DNA of 48,505 nt from Mariaggregatimicrobium sp964498785 (GCA_964498785.1 CAZCJL010000048.1:1-48505); one strand, 5' to 3'; positions 25,801-34,349 are shown, counted from the first letter of the stretch. The notes: generated by a model not told the origin, from the sequence alone. Made by a program: numbers and translations.

Positions 25801-26532
25801 TTTTTCCGTCATTGCGCCATCCCACTGATCGGATTCAGAAATCCACTTCCAGAAACCAGACCCCGGAATTGTACTGTAAATATCAAAAGCATCCACGGCA
25901 ACGTACGCGCCCTCTGTCTGCATCGTAACCAGCGCAACATTGAGATTCGTCGGACGCAACGGCCCCGGATCCACAGCAATCACATCATAGAAATCCGGTT
26001 CATCGGAAATTTCACCGCGCCAGATTTTGACCTTCATCGAAAGCCGGTTAGTTTCGCACACATCCAGTCGCAGCCATTGCCAGACATCGTATTTCATTAC
26101 TCCGGGCGCTGATTTTGTTAGAATCTTCGGCCATTTTCCGGATTCTGCCCTGATTAACGAAATCGCGCCATCATTGCTGATTTCGATCTTGTGCGCATCC
26201 AGTCCCTGCTGCCGGACATTGATCGTGAGCTGCAAAGTCCCGCCGGCAGACACCGGCTTAAACCGAAACACGGCGCGGTAATCCTGCGCCAGCACGGCGT
26301 TCTCAAATTTCGGCAGCGCGGCGTACATCTGTTTGGTCGGCTGTGTGCTGTCAAACGAAACGAACATGCCATTTTCCACCTGCCACACGCCGAATCCCCA
26401 GCCTGCCATGTCATTCCATTTTTCGGCAGCCGGCTCATTGAAATCATCGGAAAATATTTTCGAGTCCATTGCAGAAGCGTTTTGAAAAACCATAATTGCC
26501 ATCATTGCTATGTAAAAACTAATGGATTTCAT
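22852..26532 (-). CDS. Secreted multidomain esterase (LamG-like, alpha/beta hydrolase, NPCBM)
   Basis: The 1226-aa protein has a signal peptide (about 1-21). Residues about 25-220 look like a LamG/keto-disaccharide-hydrolase-type jelly roll (FSDDFNEPAAEKWND). A short helical repeat region (about 240-320) and a beta domain (335-425) follow. The alpha/beta-hydrolase domain (about 510-750) has oxyanion-side NLHGYDP, the nucleophile S627 in VGGSMGGCG, D700 in HGVEDDIVP and H732 in GVAHGG. It resembles polyhydroxybutyrate/feruloyl-esterase and prolyl-oligopeptidase-like enzymes. The last ~120 residues match an NPCBM carbohydrate-binding module (NSELTYILNGAWDVFTADLS, then FGIYGDDRLLFVSNVM). A carbohydrate-ester substrate is likely. 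No T9SS sorting domain is visible. The start ATG is one base after the ROK kinase stop, so translation is probably coupled. Confidence 0.88.
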   Translation of the reverse strand: MKSISFYIAMMAIMVFQNASAMDSKIFSDDFNEPAAEKWNDMAGWGFGVWQVENGMFVSFDSTQPTKQMYAALPKFENAVLAQDYRAVFRFKPVSAGGTLQLTINVRQQGLDAHKIEISNDGAISLIRAESGKWPKILTKSAPGVMKYDVWQWLRLDVCETNRLSMKVKIWRGEISDEPDFYDVIAVDPGPLRPTNLNVALVTMQTEGAYVAVDAFDIYSTIPGSGFWKWISESDQWDGAMTEKMEQVKKYYDRGKYWDCLKIMETLDAENDPALINNQAIVRAEWNDFGQALTHIRRAKEMAANQPEIQANANWMWYAAQFGGLLKPIDGERPSLVIKPKKNVLKDAGNLELAISVCQNGGEADIVKISVLDDQNQVVLSQEVSVSDSAISMNVAELDDGTYRVLAQNGADSGEIGEAETSVEIIRHSYQNFARQLNDLTSEIQKLRADWQHDERIFDLANVGAELTSVQLALADCDAPGLLELYRSKIEQGLELAGTHLKHLTSGSRPFHHQKGSYMRGYVSEIDSSLQGYAVFCPDTYQPDNPFPLVINLHGYDPSYSRWQENPFLPVFMPFATAGGRYIVANPFGRGNAMYQHLGENDVLRVLAEVKRLYHIDENRIYLVGGSMGGCGTWNIGLSYPDLFAAIAPIMGPTEFSFWNGPERDPLTSERKFINARYSSLTQAKNALNMPVFCNHGVEDDIVPVEQSRVMVARFKELGYPIKYVEHEGVAHGGFDPQMDYDIYDWFENKQRNSFPERVVYKSADLKHNSAYWITIHQFIDLLNCAEIDARIHDKNEIDVRTKNVAQFSIDLNKQLFSIDDPLRVKINGVMSTVDFSDDQEQVIFYLIDEKWSAEKPAKEPTVKKTSQLAGPMIEAFNSGFIVVYGTDGREQMADACRQEALDFSDQWKEWQHVPCRIKSDRDVTAQDMQQDNLILIGNADCNRIVARLNESLPIRCDDKSIRIDDEQFTTEHVGCAFIYPNPLNPARYVLIMAGNSAHAVYGITRRIGFDFDYVIFDNRTMGLDIPQGNLTIDGTPLRYGFFDQQWKLTLRYQFRSDMNVRSKIKPRMMPIHSTRKIKKSTAYLSDMKPDGVTQLTGHPQFDRTFWGEPFSQDRGKGIGVFPNSELTYILNGAWDVFTADLSAAMRPFIAISKSEYNQGKIQFGIYGDDRLLFVSNVMDVNSEQQHVEVPVRGVRVLKLIVRTQDWIPYFAQSANWGNARLERRN

Positions 26533-26533
26533 T

Positions 26534-27436
26534 TCAATCCCTTTTTAATTGTTTGAATAAAAAACGGGCTGCGCCTGCTAATGCGCTGTGATCGATGTGC
26601 GCGGCGATCCGTACCGCGATATCCATATTCAATGAATTTTCCAATGCCGGAAGAAACAGATCTGCGGAACGGGAAATTTTCCCACCAATGACAATTGCCT
26701 CGGCCCCGAATTGTTTTACCACCGGCGCAAGATAGCGCCCGAGAATTTCACCGGTCTCTTCAAATACCTCACGCGCGTGGTCATCGTTCGCATGAGCCAG
26801 ACCAGCAATGTCCTTCACATCGATCCCTTCACTGCGACCGGATAATTCCAGATAGCGGCGCATTATCCCGCGGCGGGAAATCCGCTCATCCAGAATGCCA
26901 TCGTTGTATTTCAGACCGCCAATCCATGCCAGCGGCGGAATACCGGGCCCTGTTTCGACGATCTCGTCATCCACCATAAAACCGGAGCCAAAGCCTGTTC
27001 CCAGCGTCAAACCAATCAAACGGCAAAAACCTTTTCCTGCACCAGTCCAGGCTTCTCCGCGCACAAAGGACCAGGCGTCATTTTCAAACACAATGGGAAA
27101 ATCAGAACCCAATTCAACCGCGGCGCGAAATTCATCCCGTAAATTCATTCCGTAAATCGCTTCGTATTTATCCACACCTGAAATTAAGCTGATCCCGGCC
27201 GGATAATCAAACGGTCCCGGCATCCCGATTCCGATCCCGGCCACGTCCAAATCATTCATATCAGCGATGTGAAATCCGTGAAAAATCGAATCTGTAAAAG
27301 TATCAATTATTTCCGCTGCCGATCCTTTCGAGTTTATCGGCGCTTCGCGAACTGACGGCGGGCAAATAACGCCGTTCTCCGAAACCAGCGCCTGTTTAAC
27401 AGACGTCCCGCCGACATCCAGTGCAATTGCATGCAT
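26534..27436 (-). CDS. ROK-family sugar kinase
   Basis: The 300-aa protein opens with the phosphate-1 loop ALDVGGTSVKQAL and has GIGIGMPGPFDYP, the catalytic Asp120 in FENDAW, and GLTLGTGFGSG. An adenosine-loop-like motif VIGGKIS follows near the C terminus. The CxCGxxGC zinc motif of many ROK proteins is absent, which resembles glucokinase/polyphosphate-glucokinase-type members. I prefer the ATG at 27436 (GAAAGAG just upstream, 16 bp after the YdjM stop) over an ATG at 27496 inside the upstream gene, because it starts directly at the conserved ROK N terminus. Co-expression with the carbohydrate-binding esterase suggests phosphorylation of a released sugar (inference). No DNA-binding domain is present. 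Confidence 0.9.
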   Translation of the reverse strand: MHAIALDVGGTSVKQALVSENGVICPPSVREAPINSKGSAAEIIDTFTDSIFHGFHIADMNDLDVAGIGIGMPGPFDYPAGISLISGVDKYEAIYGMNLRDEFRAAVELGSDFPIVFENDAWSFVRGEAWTGAGKGFCRLIGLTLGTGFGSGFMVDDEIVETGPGIPPLAWIGGLKYNDGILDERISRRGIMRRYLELSGRSEGIDVKDIAGLAHANDDHAREVFEETGEILGRYLAPVVKQFGAEAIVIGGKISRSADLFLPALENSLNMDIAVRIAAHIDHSALAGAARFLFKQLKRD

Positions 27437-27452
27437 CTCTTTCAAATGACTC

Positions 27453-28478
27453 CTATCCTTCCTTTTTCCCAAAAATTCTTTCGATAAACTGGGCAAACTC
27501 TGCCTGATTTACAGTGCGGGTATGTGCCCGGGTAACTTTTATTTTGGGTTGATCCTTTGATGCTCGCTCAAGTCGATACGAAAACACAGAATCCGTGTTA
27601 TCCCCACGAACAGAAGCCGGCCCATAGCGCATATCGTTATAAATAATCGCATCATTTTCACGGCGCAGGGCAAATTCATTTTTTGAAAAGAATGTCAGTT
27701 TCCTTATTTCAGAATACTGTTGAAATTTGGTGAGCAGTTGATGATTCTTCTGTATTTTTTTGAATTGAATATGTTTATTTTCATCAAACAATGAATAATA
27801 CCCCACATAATAGAAATCTCCGGGATCCGCGATCCCGCGCCAGAGAAAATTGTTCAAAAGCGTCGGGTATGTTGAAATGGATTGATATTCAATGTTTTGG
27901 TTTTGCAGACGTTGCTCAAAAACAGACGTCATGTAAAATTTATTCGCGACAGTCAATAATAAATAGAACGTACTGCTCCCCAATCCGATGTAATTAATAA
28001 TTGTCCGTCTGCGTGGATGGTGTTTTGCAAAAATAACGGAAACCACGCATACCATAAACGGAATGGAATACAGAGGATCGATGACCGAAATGGTATTAAA
28101 TGCGACTTTATACGTTGAAAACGGATAGAACACCTGTGTGCCATACGTGGTGAAACAATCCAGCAGAATATGTGTCGTTAACGCCAGGAAAGATAACAGG
28201 GTCCAGTCACGAAATGTGATTTTGGTTGTGCGGCGGTATCGTTTGTGAAGAAGAAAGCCGGCGATCAACGAGAGCAGAACGGAAAATAAAAGCGAATGTG
28301 AGAATCCCCGGTGAAAAACGAGGCGATCCACCTCATCCATGAACCACCCGGGAATGATGTCGAGATCAGGAATCAAGCCGCCGACTGCGCCCCAGAGAAC
28401 CGCTTTATTTCCGGCCTTCTGCCCAAGCGTCGCTTCGCCAACTGCTGCGCCCAGAGTCATTTGTGTTATTGTGTCCAT
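27453..28478 (-). CDS. YdjM/YbcI-family membrane-bound metal-dependent hydrolase-like protein
   Basis: The 341-aa protein begins MDTITQMTLGAAVGEA and has GGLIPDLDIIPG, VFHRGFSHSLLFS (H56, H61) and THILLDCFTTYGTQVFYPF (H103, D107). These are the conserved His/Asp motifs of the YdjM (PF04307) family. Four to five membrane helices occupy the first ~190 residues; the C-terminal ~150 residues are soluble. The family is annotated as putative membrane metal-dependent hydrolases, and in E. coli ydjM is SOS-regulated; the real substrate is unclear. It is the first gene of an apparent operon with the ROK kinase and the esterase (16 bp, then 1 bp spacing). A functional link to carbohydrate use is not proven. 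Confidence 0.88.
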   Translation of the reverse strand: MDTITQMTLGAAVGEATLGQKAGNKAVLWGAVGGLIPDLDIIPGWFMDEVDRLVFHRGFSHSLLFSVLLSLIAGFLLHKRYRRTTKITFRDWTLLSFLALTTHILLDCFTTYGTQVFYPFSTYKVAFNTISVIDPLYSIPFMVCVVSVIFAKHHPRRRTIINYIGLGSSTFYLLLTVANKFYMTSVFEQRLQNQNIEYQSISTYPTLLNNFLWRGIADPGDFYYVGYYSLFDENKHIQFKKIQKNHQLLTKFQQYSEIRKLTFFSKNEFALRRENDAIIYNDMRYGPASVRGDNTDSVFSYRLERASKDQPKIKVTRAHTRTVNQAEFAQFIERIFGKKEG

Positions 28479-28583
28479 ATTTAACTATATCGACTGTTGC
28501 GATTTATCAAATTGAAATATAAACGAAATATAACAATTCAAAATGATTTTATCAAGAATTTCTTTTGTTGGTTTCAAATCTCC

Positions 28584-28620
28584 GGGGAAATAGTTCAGTT
28601 GGTAAGCCTCACCGATTCGA
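28584..28620 (+). other. tRNA-like 5' fragment (tentative)
   Basis: The sequence ggggaaatagttcagttggt looks like a tRNA acceptor 5' strand and D-arm, followed shortly by accgattcga, which resembles part of a T-arm. No anticodon arm or matching 3' acceptor strand can be built, so it is at best a remnant. It lies beside a decayed gene. Confidence 0.3.
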
Positions 28621-28657
28621 TTGCTCAAAGCGATGGAATCGATCAATATCCGGTTCG

Positions 28658-29329
28658 TCAATCCCCCCAGGTAAATTGTCGTTGATATTGATTATCTGTT
28701 TCATCCGATTCAGCAACCACAGTATTGGCATCGGCAAACGTTTTAAAATATGCTGCCCATCTGTAAATACGTTTTCATAATCATCAACATAACCATAATT
28801 ATCCGCCGGTAGTTCATCCCAATAAAAACCTGTCAACGGCGAATCATCGCTATAAAGAAAAGATACGTATAAAACTGGCACTGGTCGGTATATCCTTGAT
28901 TCCGATTAACAAAGGCAAAATCAATATACGTCGTCGTACCAACCGCGAGGTCTGGTCCCAATGTATTTGTACCGGATACCGAAAATGGCGCAATCGGATA
29001 ATCCCATCCGGAAGGAGTATATTCAGCAATCAGATTCGGACCCGTGATCGTCGCCCCCCAGGTGAAGGTATGTTGATATTCATTATCATTTTCAGTTGAG
29101 TATCAGTAGCGTCGCTCTCCGCGGGTTCCATCATTCCGGCATTCACTGGAATATTGGTTAATTCAGCAGAAGCTGATTCAATTTTCTCCACTCCCCCTTT
29201 GTGAAGCGGTCCACCGGGAATGGGCATGTCAGTGACTCTGATCGCCAAATCCTGTGCCAATAGTGTAAAATTTAAACCGCAAAGCAGTATAATAATTAAT
29301 ACGAATACATACTTTTTGTATTCGTACAT
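28658..29329 (-). pseudogene. CARDB-domain exported protein, broken by at least three frameshifts
   Basis: Reading on the minus strand, an intact signal peptide (MYEYKKYVFVLIIILLCGLN... to LLAQ) is followed by sequence ending AESDATD. The frame then shifts near 29095 into TENDNEYQHTFTWGATITGP and YTPSGWDYPIAPFSV to TYIDFAFVNRNQGYTDQ. It shifts again near 28880 into PVLYVSFLYSDDSPLTGFYW to DDYENVFTDGQHIL, and again near 28726 into ADANTVVAESDETDNQYQ, ending FTWGD and a TGA at 28658. The joined reading gives a CARDB-type adhesion domain; the 'AESDETDNxYxxxFTW' tail occurs twice, so two CARDB repeats are implied. With several shifts this is decay rather than one sequencing error, though low-quality sequence cannot be excluded. 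Confidence 0.75.
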
Positions 29330-29825
29330 TTCTTACACCGTTGTTACGTACGTTTAATATTGGTGTAATTAGATAGATTGAATTTCTCTTCATCAACATA
29401 TTTATGAGAGATCACCTCCTTCGTTTAAATATAAACCACCCGCCTGATAATTGAATAAAATAATTGTTTACCACCTCCTCTCATCGTGAAAATTACATTA
29501 TGCATATTATACAATTGTAGCCTACTAAACACACAAAAATACACGAAATGTTATTTTTTTATTTTGGATTAAGCGCTATTTCGTGTGTTTCATTGTTGCA
29601 ATATTCTAAAAAATTTGTTATTTTATGTTGAAGCATGACTGAATCTCCTCAACGATATTTATCTGATCCAAATAAATATACAGTTGGTTTCTGTTATTTT
29701 ACTAATTATTTTGCCCGAAGTTTTCAAATTAAATTAGCCCGAAAAACGGGCCAAAATAAAAAGTACGCTGGATTGATTAATCCGGAAATCGAAAGAATTT
29801 CAACAATAGTAACGACTAATTTTCA

Positions 29826-30007
29826 AACGCAGAGGTCGCAGAGAATCGCAGAGGGAAATTAAAGATCGGAACCCGAATCAATATAAAAAATATTTTAAGT
29901 TCATATCCATTTCAAATTTTGACTTAAAATTTCGTCTCTTGCGTTCAGAAAACGAGAACTTAAATAAATTTCCCGGTGAAACTCTGCGGTTCTCTGCGGT
30001 CTGCGTT
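29826..30007. repeat. cgcagag-family inverted repeat, long copy E
   Basis: The left arm aacgcagaggtcgcagagaa (continuing tcgcagag) pairs with the right arm ctctgcggttctctgcggtc...gcgtt (29981-30007). The centre is about 120 bp, longer than in copies A-D. Confidence 0.85.
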
Positions 30008-30103
30008 AAAATGAAGAGATAGCTTATTCAAAATATCGTAGTCGTTTGAGTAATATTAAAATTGGCTATTTTATTTATTAAAATTGGGGTTACTTTGGGC
30101 TGA

Positions 30104-30340
30104 AATATCGAGCAAGATAACACTCAATGCCGGGAGCAATTTATTGAAGTCACGGTCGCAGAAAAATTGTGGCGTTTATTTTTGACAATCCAATTTACGA
30201 TTGCTGAAACATTTGAAATTGATCACACGAAATTGATGAGAGTCATATTTCAAACTCCAGAATTTAGGAATATGTTAAAATCGCTCTCGCAAATATTTTC
30301 AGAAGACGATTTTTTAATTGAATTCAATAAAGCGGCATAG
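30104..30340 (+). pseudogene. Start-less 78-codon open frame, possible gene remnant
   Basis: An open frame from the TGA at 30101 to the TAG at 30338 encodes a protein-like, mixed-composition sequence (for example VTVAEKLWRLFLTIQFTIAE and FEIDHTKLMRVIFQTPEF) but has no ATG near its 5' end. It may be the 3' remnant of a lost gene. No family recognised. Confidence 0.3.
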
Positions 30341-30615
30341 CTAATCGAAATGGAATAATAAGCCTTTTGTTTGTTTATTATAATGTTAACAACTTAAATG
30401 CTCAAAATTGTTTTTTAGACGGTTAAGATGTGCGAAACTTGAGAAAATTATAACAAAAAGTAGATCGTAAACTCCGAAGTACACACAAAACTTATTTTTA
30501 GTGACTTGATGGCTTTTTTTAAAATTGATTGTAAAGATTAAACAGAAACAATTTAATCGCTTGAAGCAATGGAATCGGTAAAATTTTTATCAGGTAGAAT
30601 CAAAACACCCCATAA

Positions 30616-32094
30616 TTAAATCGTCTCCACAACCCGCCTGAAATGAAATCCGTATACTGCCATTGTTATTGCGATCGGAAATTTTTTCGGATGCCGGAAC
30701 AGGCTGTAGAAGAACAAATTCCAGTAATATCGCCGTCCCTGGTTACGCAATCCGATATACCAGATTGATTTAAAAAGCGCGCCGACATCCCGGGGATTTA
30801 TTTTCTTTGGCTTTTTCGTGGGTATATTATATTCACTCAGAAAAGTCTTCACCCGTTGGTAGAACTCTTTCGGGGAGTAGATCGTGTTCAGGACGCGCGC
30901 ATATCCCTGTTTCAGTTTTTGAGCATTCATTTTAGGAATGAAATTCATCGATCCGTCCATATTGTCGCCGCTCATGATTTTCAACAGTCTGTTTTCTTTT
31001 TTCATGCGCTGAAACAGCTTTGACCCGGTAGGCGCGTTCAACATTCCCACCATCGCGGTGACGATGCCGCTATTTTGGATAAATTTAATCTGCTGCTCAA
31101 AAATGGATGGCGGATCATTGTCGAACCCGATGATAAATCCACCCGACACGACGATCCCCTTTCGCTGCAATTTTTTAACAGCATCGACCATATCCCGGCT
31201 CTGGTTTTGTACTTTTCCGCACTCAGCCAAACTTTCATCGTTTGGCGTCTCTATCCCGATAAACGCTGAATCAAAGCCGGCCTGCACCATTAAATCGAGT
31301 AATTCTTCATCATCCGCGAGATTGATGGAAACTTCCGTCATAAACGAAAACGGATATTCGCGCTCTTTCGACCATTCGATGATTGCTGGTAATATTTCTT
31401 GTTTTAATTTTCGCTTATTGCCAATAAAATTATCATCCACCACAAACAGCACACCTCGTCCCCCTTGCTGGTAAAGTGATTCAATTTCAGCAACGAATTG
31501 CATTGCCGTCTTTGTGCGAGGCTTCCTGCCATTCAAGGTTGTGATGCTGCAAAATTCGCAATCAAAAGGACAACCACGAGAATATTGAATGCTCATATTG
31601 GCGTATTTTTCCTGATCCAATAATTGCCACATCGGCGCCGGGGACTGTGTAATATCCGGAAATTCATCTGTTTTATAAACATGCTCCGGCCGCCTGTTTT
31701 TTAAATCATTCAGGAATTGGGGCAGCGTTATTTCCGCTTCATTTAGAATGAAGTGATCCACTCCGGAAAATTCCTGGGGGTCGCTGGTTGCCATGGGCCC
31801 ACCGGCAATTATTTTTACGCCAATATTATTGCAGCGGCTAATGATGCTTTTCATCGAATCGATATGAACGTTCATTCCGGACAAGAAAACATAATCGGCC
31901 CACTTTAAATCATTTTCGTTTAGTTGAGTCACATTTAAATCAACAAGTTTCTTACTCCAGTCATCCGGCAGCATAGCTGCCACTGTCAACAGTCCCAGCG
32001 GTGGTTCGGATGATTTTTTTGAAATAAATTTCAGAGCACTTTTAAAACTCCAAAATGTGTTTGGGGTCTCAGGGTAAACAAGCAAAATATTCAT
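30616..32094 (-). CDS. B12-binding-domain radical SAM protein
   Basis: The 492-aa protein has an N-terminal Rossmann-like domain of the cobalamin-binding type (about 1-135; NILLVYPETP, IIAGGPMATSDPQEF) and a radical SAM core (about 165-380). The [4Fe-4S] motif is C175-x3-C179-x2-C182 in YSRGCPFDCEFCS. A C-terminal extension of ~110 residues resembles the DUF4070-type tail of this subgroup, which includes hopanoid C-3 methylase and related lipid-modifying enzymes. The cobalamin-contacting DxHxxG histidine motif is not evident, so cobalamin use is uncertain. The substrate is unknown; a lipid or envelope modification is a guess from family relatives. It is monocistronic, with gene-free DNA on both sides. 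Confidence 0.88.
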   Translation of the reverse strand: MNILLVYPETPNTFWSFKSALKFISKKSSEPPLGLLTVAAMLPDDWSKKLVDLNVTQLNENDLKWADYVFLSGMNVHIDSMKSIISRCNNIGVKIIAGGPMATSDPQEFSGVDHFILNEAEITLPQFLNDLKNRRPEHVYKTDEFPDITQSPAPMWQLLDQEKYANMSIQYSRGCPFDCEFCSITTLNGRKPRTKTAMQFVAEIESLYQQGGRGVLFVVDDNFIGNKRKLKQEILPAIIEWSKEREYPFSFMTEVSINLADDEELLDLMVQAGFDSAFIGIETPNDESLAECGKVQNQSRDMVDAVKKLQRKGIVVSGGFIIGFDNDPPSIFEQQIKFIQNSGIVTAMVGMLNAPTGSKLFQRMKKENRLLKIMSGDNMDGSMNFIPKMNAQKLKQGYARVLNTIYSPKEFYQRVKTFLSEYNIPTKKPKKINPRDVGALFKSIWYIGLRNQGRRYYWNLFFYSLFRHPKKFPIAITMAVYGFHFRRVVETI

Positions 32095-32178
32095 GTTGAT
32101 CTCCTATTTGATTGCGAGATAATTAGATTAAATTGTTGATGAGAAATTAGTTTAAAAATGACATCGCTTAAAAAGTCA

Positions 32179-32322
32179 TAGCCACAGAGGATCAGAGTAC
32201 ACAGAGTTTTTATTTTCAAAACGTTTCAAAAACAATAGTAACCCGAATTTTTCTTAATTCATTTTCAAAAGTAATGTGCACACAATTTATTGTTTCTCTG
32301 TGACCTCTGTGCTTCTGTGGCA
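32179..32322. repeat. Inverted repeat, gccacagagg family
   Basis: The left arm gccacagaggatcagagtac (then acagag) pairs imperfectly with the right arm ctctgtgacctctgtgcttctgtggc (about 32297-32322). The remaining 32323-32632 holds small hairpins (ccaccgctgg/ccagtgg near 32371; tcgcag/ctgcga near 32442) and upstream sequence of the two-component operon. Confidence 0.85.
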
Positions 32323-32571
32323 CGATTTGTGAATAATGCAGGATAGACAATTTTAAAGTCTTATCGTTCCACCGCTGGGTTCATTCCAGTGGCGCGCTTA
32401 TTTTAGCCTGTTTTTTAATAAGGTTTCGCAGCGCCAATTATGATCTCGCAGGGACATGCTCTGCGAAGTCTTTCTTAAATGCTGACAACTATTTTTCAAC
32501 GAACGATTTGACCTGCTACAATGTCACGTTTTAACTATCTTTTAAATTTCTCTTTGTTCTTTTGTTAAAAA

Positions 32572-32591
32572 TGCTTAATTTAATATAAGCA
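32572..32591 (+). promoter_or_regulatory. Possible operator palindrome upstream of the OmpR-type operon
   Basis: tgctta (32572-32577) and taagca (32586-32591) form an interrupted palindrome about 42 bp before the kinase start. An autoregulatory site for the OmpR-type regulator is possible but unproven. Confidence 0.3.
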
Positions 32592-32632
32592 ATTTAAATG
32601 AAACCGTTTGTAAAATTAATGTAAAACTTATC

Positions 32633-33643
32633 ATGAGAAAATTTAAAATACTATTTCACCCAATCTTCGTATTTGGTCTGGCGCAGTTTGCATGGCTTTC
32701 GCTGTTAGGTTTGTGGATATATTGGTTTGTGTCCAACAATATTTTTTTTAAACTGGTGGAAAACAGGCTTCCGATCAAAATTTTCTCGCAGAATGCGAAT
32801 ATTATCACTTTTGTTATAGGGCTGGTGTTACTGGTGGCCATTCTATTCGGGGTCTATTTCATCTTTATCAACCATAATAAACAGAAAAATTTGAATAAGC
32901 TTTATGATAATTTCATCTCAAACGTCACCCATGAACTCAAATCTCCGTTGGCTGCAATTCAGTTGTACCTGGAAACCTTAAAAAAAAGGGACGTGCCGCG
33001 GGAAAAGCAGATTGAATTTCTGGATTTAATGATACGGGATGCGAATCGCCTGAAGGGGCTCATTAATTCAATCATGGATATTTCCCGGTTAGAACAAAAG
33101 AAAATCGCGTATGATTTTCGTGTGTACTCGATGCAACCGATCATTCAATCCTATATTGAAGATGCGTATGATCAATTCAAAACTTCCCGAGACGCGATTA
33201 TTGTAAACGGAGACGTCAACTGCCAGTGCGTTGTTGACCAGGATGCACTTCAAATCGTTTTTAACAACCTTATCGATAACGCGATTAAATATTCGAAACA
33301 ACCCGTAAAAATTGATCTTCATTTGTATTGTACCATTAAAAATCTGATTATTGAATTTCGTGATAATGGAATCGGTATGTCAAAAAAAGCTCAGAAAAAG
33401 GTATTTAAAAAATTTCAACGGATTTACCACAAGCAGATGCCAAACGTTAAAGGGACCGGCCTTGGATTGTACTGGGTGAAAGAAATCATCAAATATCACG
33501 GCGGCAAAGTGTCGATACAAAGCGAAGGTATAAACAAGGGAACGATGTTTATAATTGAATTACCCATTTACCGAACATCGAAGAAACGTTATATCAATCA
33601 TTTATTGAAAATTGCTAAACAAAGAGAGCACGAACATGTGTAA
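32633..33643 (+). CDS. Sensor histidine kinase (OmpR-system partner)
   Basis: The 336-aa kinase has two membrane helices (about 14-34 and 57-79) enclosing only ~22 residues, so it lacks a periplasmic sensor domain and also lacks HAMP or PAS domains. HisKA has the phospho-acceptor H100 in SNVTHELKSPLAAIQ. The ATPase domain has the N-box NNLIDNAIKYSK (211-222), DNGIGM (244-249) and GTGLGLYW (274-281). It overlaps the response regulator gene by 8 bp. The short membrane loop suggests that it senses membrane state or a partner protein (inference). Confidence 0.93.
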   Translation: MRKFKILFHPIFVFGLAQFAWLSLLGLWIYWFVSNNIFFKLVENRLPIKIFSQNANIITFVIGLVLLVAILFGVYFIFINHNKQKNLNKLYDNFISNVTHELKSPLAAIQLYLETLKKRDVPREKQIEFLDLMIRDANRLKGLINSIMDISRLEQKKIAYDFRVYSMQPIIQSYIEDAYDQFKTSRDAIIVNGDVNCQCVVDQDALQIVFNNLIDNAIKYSKQPVKIDLHLYCTIKNLIIEFRDNGIGMSKKAQKKVFKKFQRIYHKQMPNVKGTGLGLYWVKEIIKYHGGKVSIQSEGINKGTMFIIELPIYRTSKKRYINHLLKIAKQREHEHV

Positions 33644-34343
33644 AATATTAATAGTTGAAGATGAAATATCCCTGGCTCAGGGGCTTGAATTTAATTTAAC
33701 CGAGGAAGGATATGCCGTAGTTCTTGCAAAGGATGGCCTGGAAGCATTGGAGCGTTTCAACGAAAGCAATTTCGATCTGATTATTTTAGACATTATGCTG
33801 CCCTATCTCGATGGTTTTGAAATTGCAAAAGCCGTCCGCGAGACGTCTCCGCTCATCCCAATCCTGATGCTGACGGCCCGCACCGGAGTAAATGACCGCG
33901 TGCATGGATTGGAGCTTGGCGCGGACGATTATCTGAACAAACCATTCCATTTAGAAGAACTACTGGCGCGGGTTCGAAACATGCTCAAACGAAAACAGTG
34001 GTACCGGGAAATTACGAACGATCAACCGGTGTTTTATTTTGGTGAGAACGAAATTAATTTTGCCGATCTTTCTGCTAAAACATCATCCACTGAATTTCAA
34101 CTAACGACTCGCGAAGCAATGGTGATGCGTTATTTGATCGACCGCAAAGATACGATCATTTCCAGAAAGCAATTGCTCGAAAATGTGTGGCATGTCTCCC
34201 CGGAAATCGAGACCCGGACTGTTGATAATTTCATTGCCCGGCTACGTAAATATTTTGAGCCAAACCCCAGCCAGCCGCAGTTCATCATTAGCGTGCGCAG
34301 CGCGGGGTATATGTTTACGATTCCGAAATCTCTTTGCGAATAA
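33636..34343 (+). CDS. OmpR-family response regulator
   Basis: Starting at ATG 33636 (AGAGAG upstream, overlapping the kinase stop) gives 235 aa. The receiver domain has E8/D9 in VEDE, the phospho-acceptor D52 in LILDIMLP, T80 in MLTART and K102 in YLNKPF. The winged-helix DNA-binding domain (about 145-232) has FQLTTREAMVMRYL and VDNFIARLRKYFE. All conserved residues are present. It pairs with the upstream kinase. The divergent-facing AEC transporter gene ends 268 bp downstream; the target genes are not evident. Confidence 0.93.
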   Translation: MCKILIVEDEISLAQGLEFNLTEEGYAVVLAKDGLEALERFNESNFDLIILDIMLPYLDGFEIAKAVRETSPLIPILMLTARTGVNDRVHGLELGADDYLNKPFHLEELLARVRNMLKRKQWYREITNDQPVFYFGENEINFADLSAKTSSTEFQLTTREAMVMRYLIDRKDTIISRKQLLENVWHVSPEIETRTVDNFIARLRKYFEPNPSQPQFIISVRSAGYMFTIPKSLCE

Positions 34344-34349
34344 TATTTC

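Larger units (their letters stand above)
29330..30615. other. Gene-poor decayed region
   Basis: This 1.29-kb interval has no convincing intact gene. It contains an inverted repeat with arms aaacacac.../...gtgtgttt (29527-29590), a small gcccg-aaaaa-cgggc hairpin (29737-29751), a long cgcagag-family palindrome (29826-30007) and an open frame without a start (30104-30340). A 75-codon ORF at 29635-29862 runs into the palindrome and resembles nothing I know. Two strong minus-strand ribosome-site-like sequences (aggaggtg, near 29415 and 29470) lie upstream of the CARDB pseudogene but not at its start. Confidence 0.6.

Noticed and set aside
29635..29862. 75-codon plus-strand ORF starting MTESPQRYL
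   Set aside because: No ribosome site, no recognisable family, and its 3' third is encoded by palindrome E. Kept only as part of the gene-poor region.
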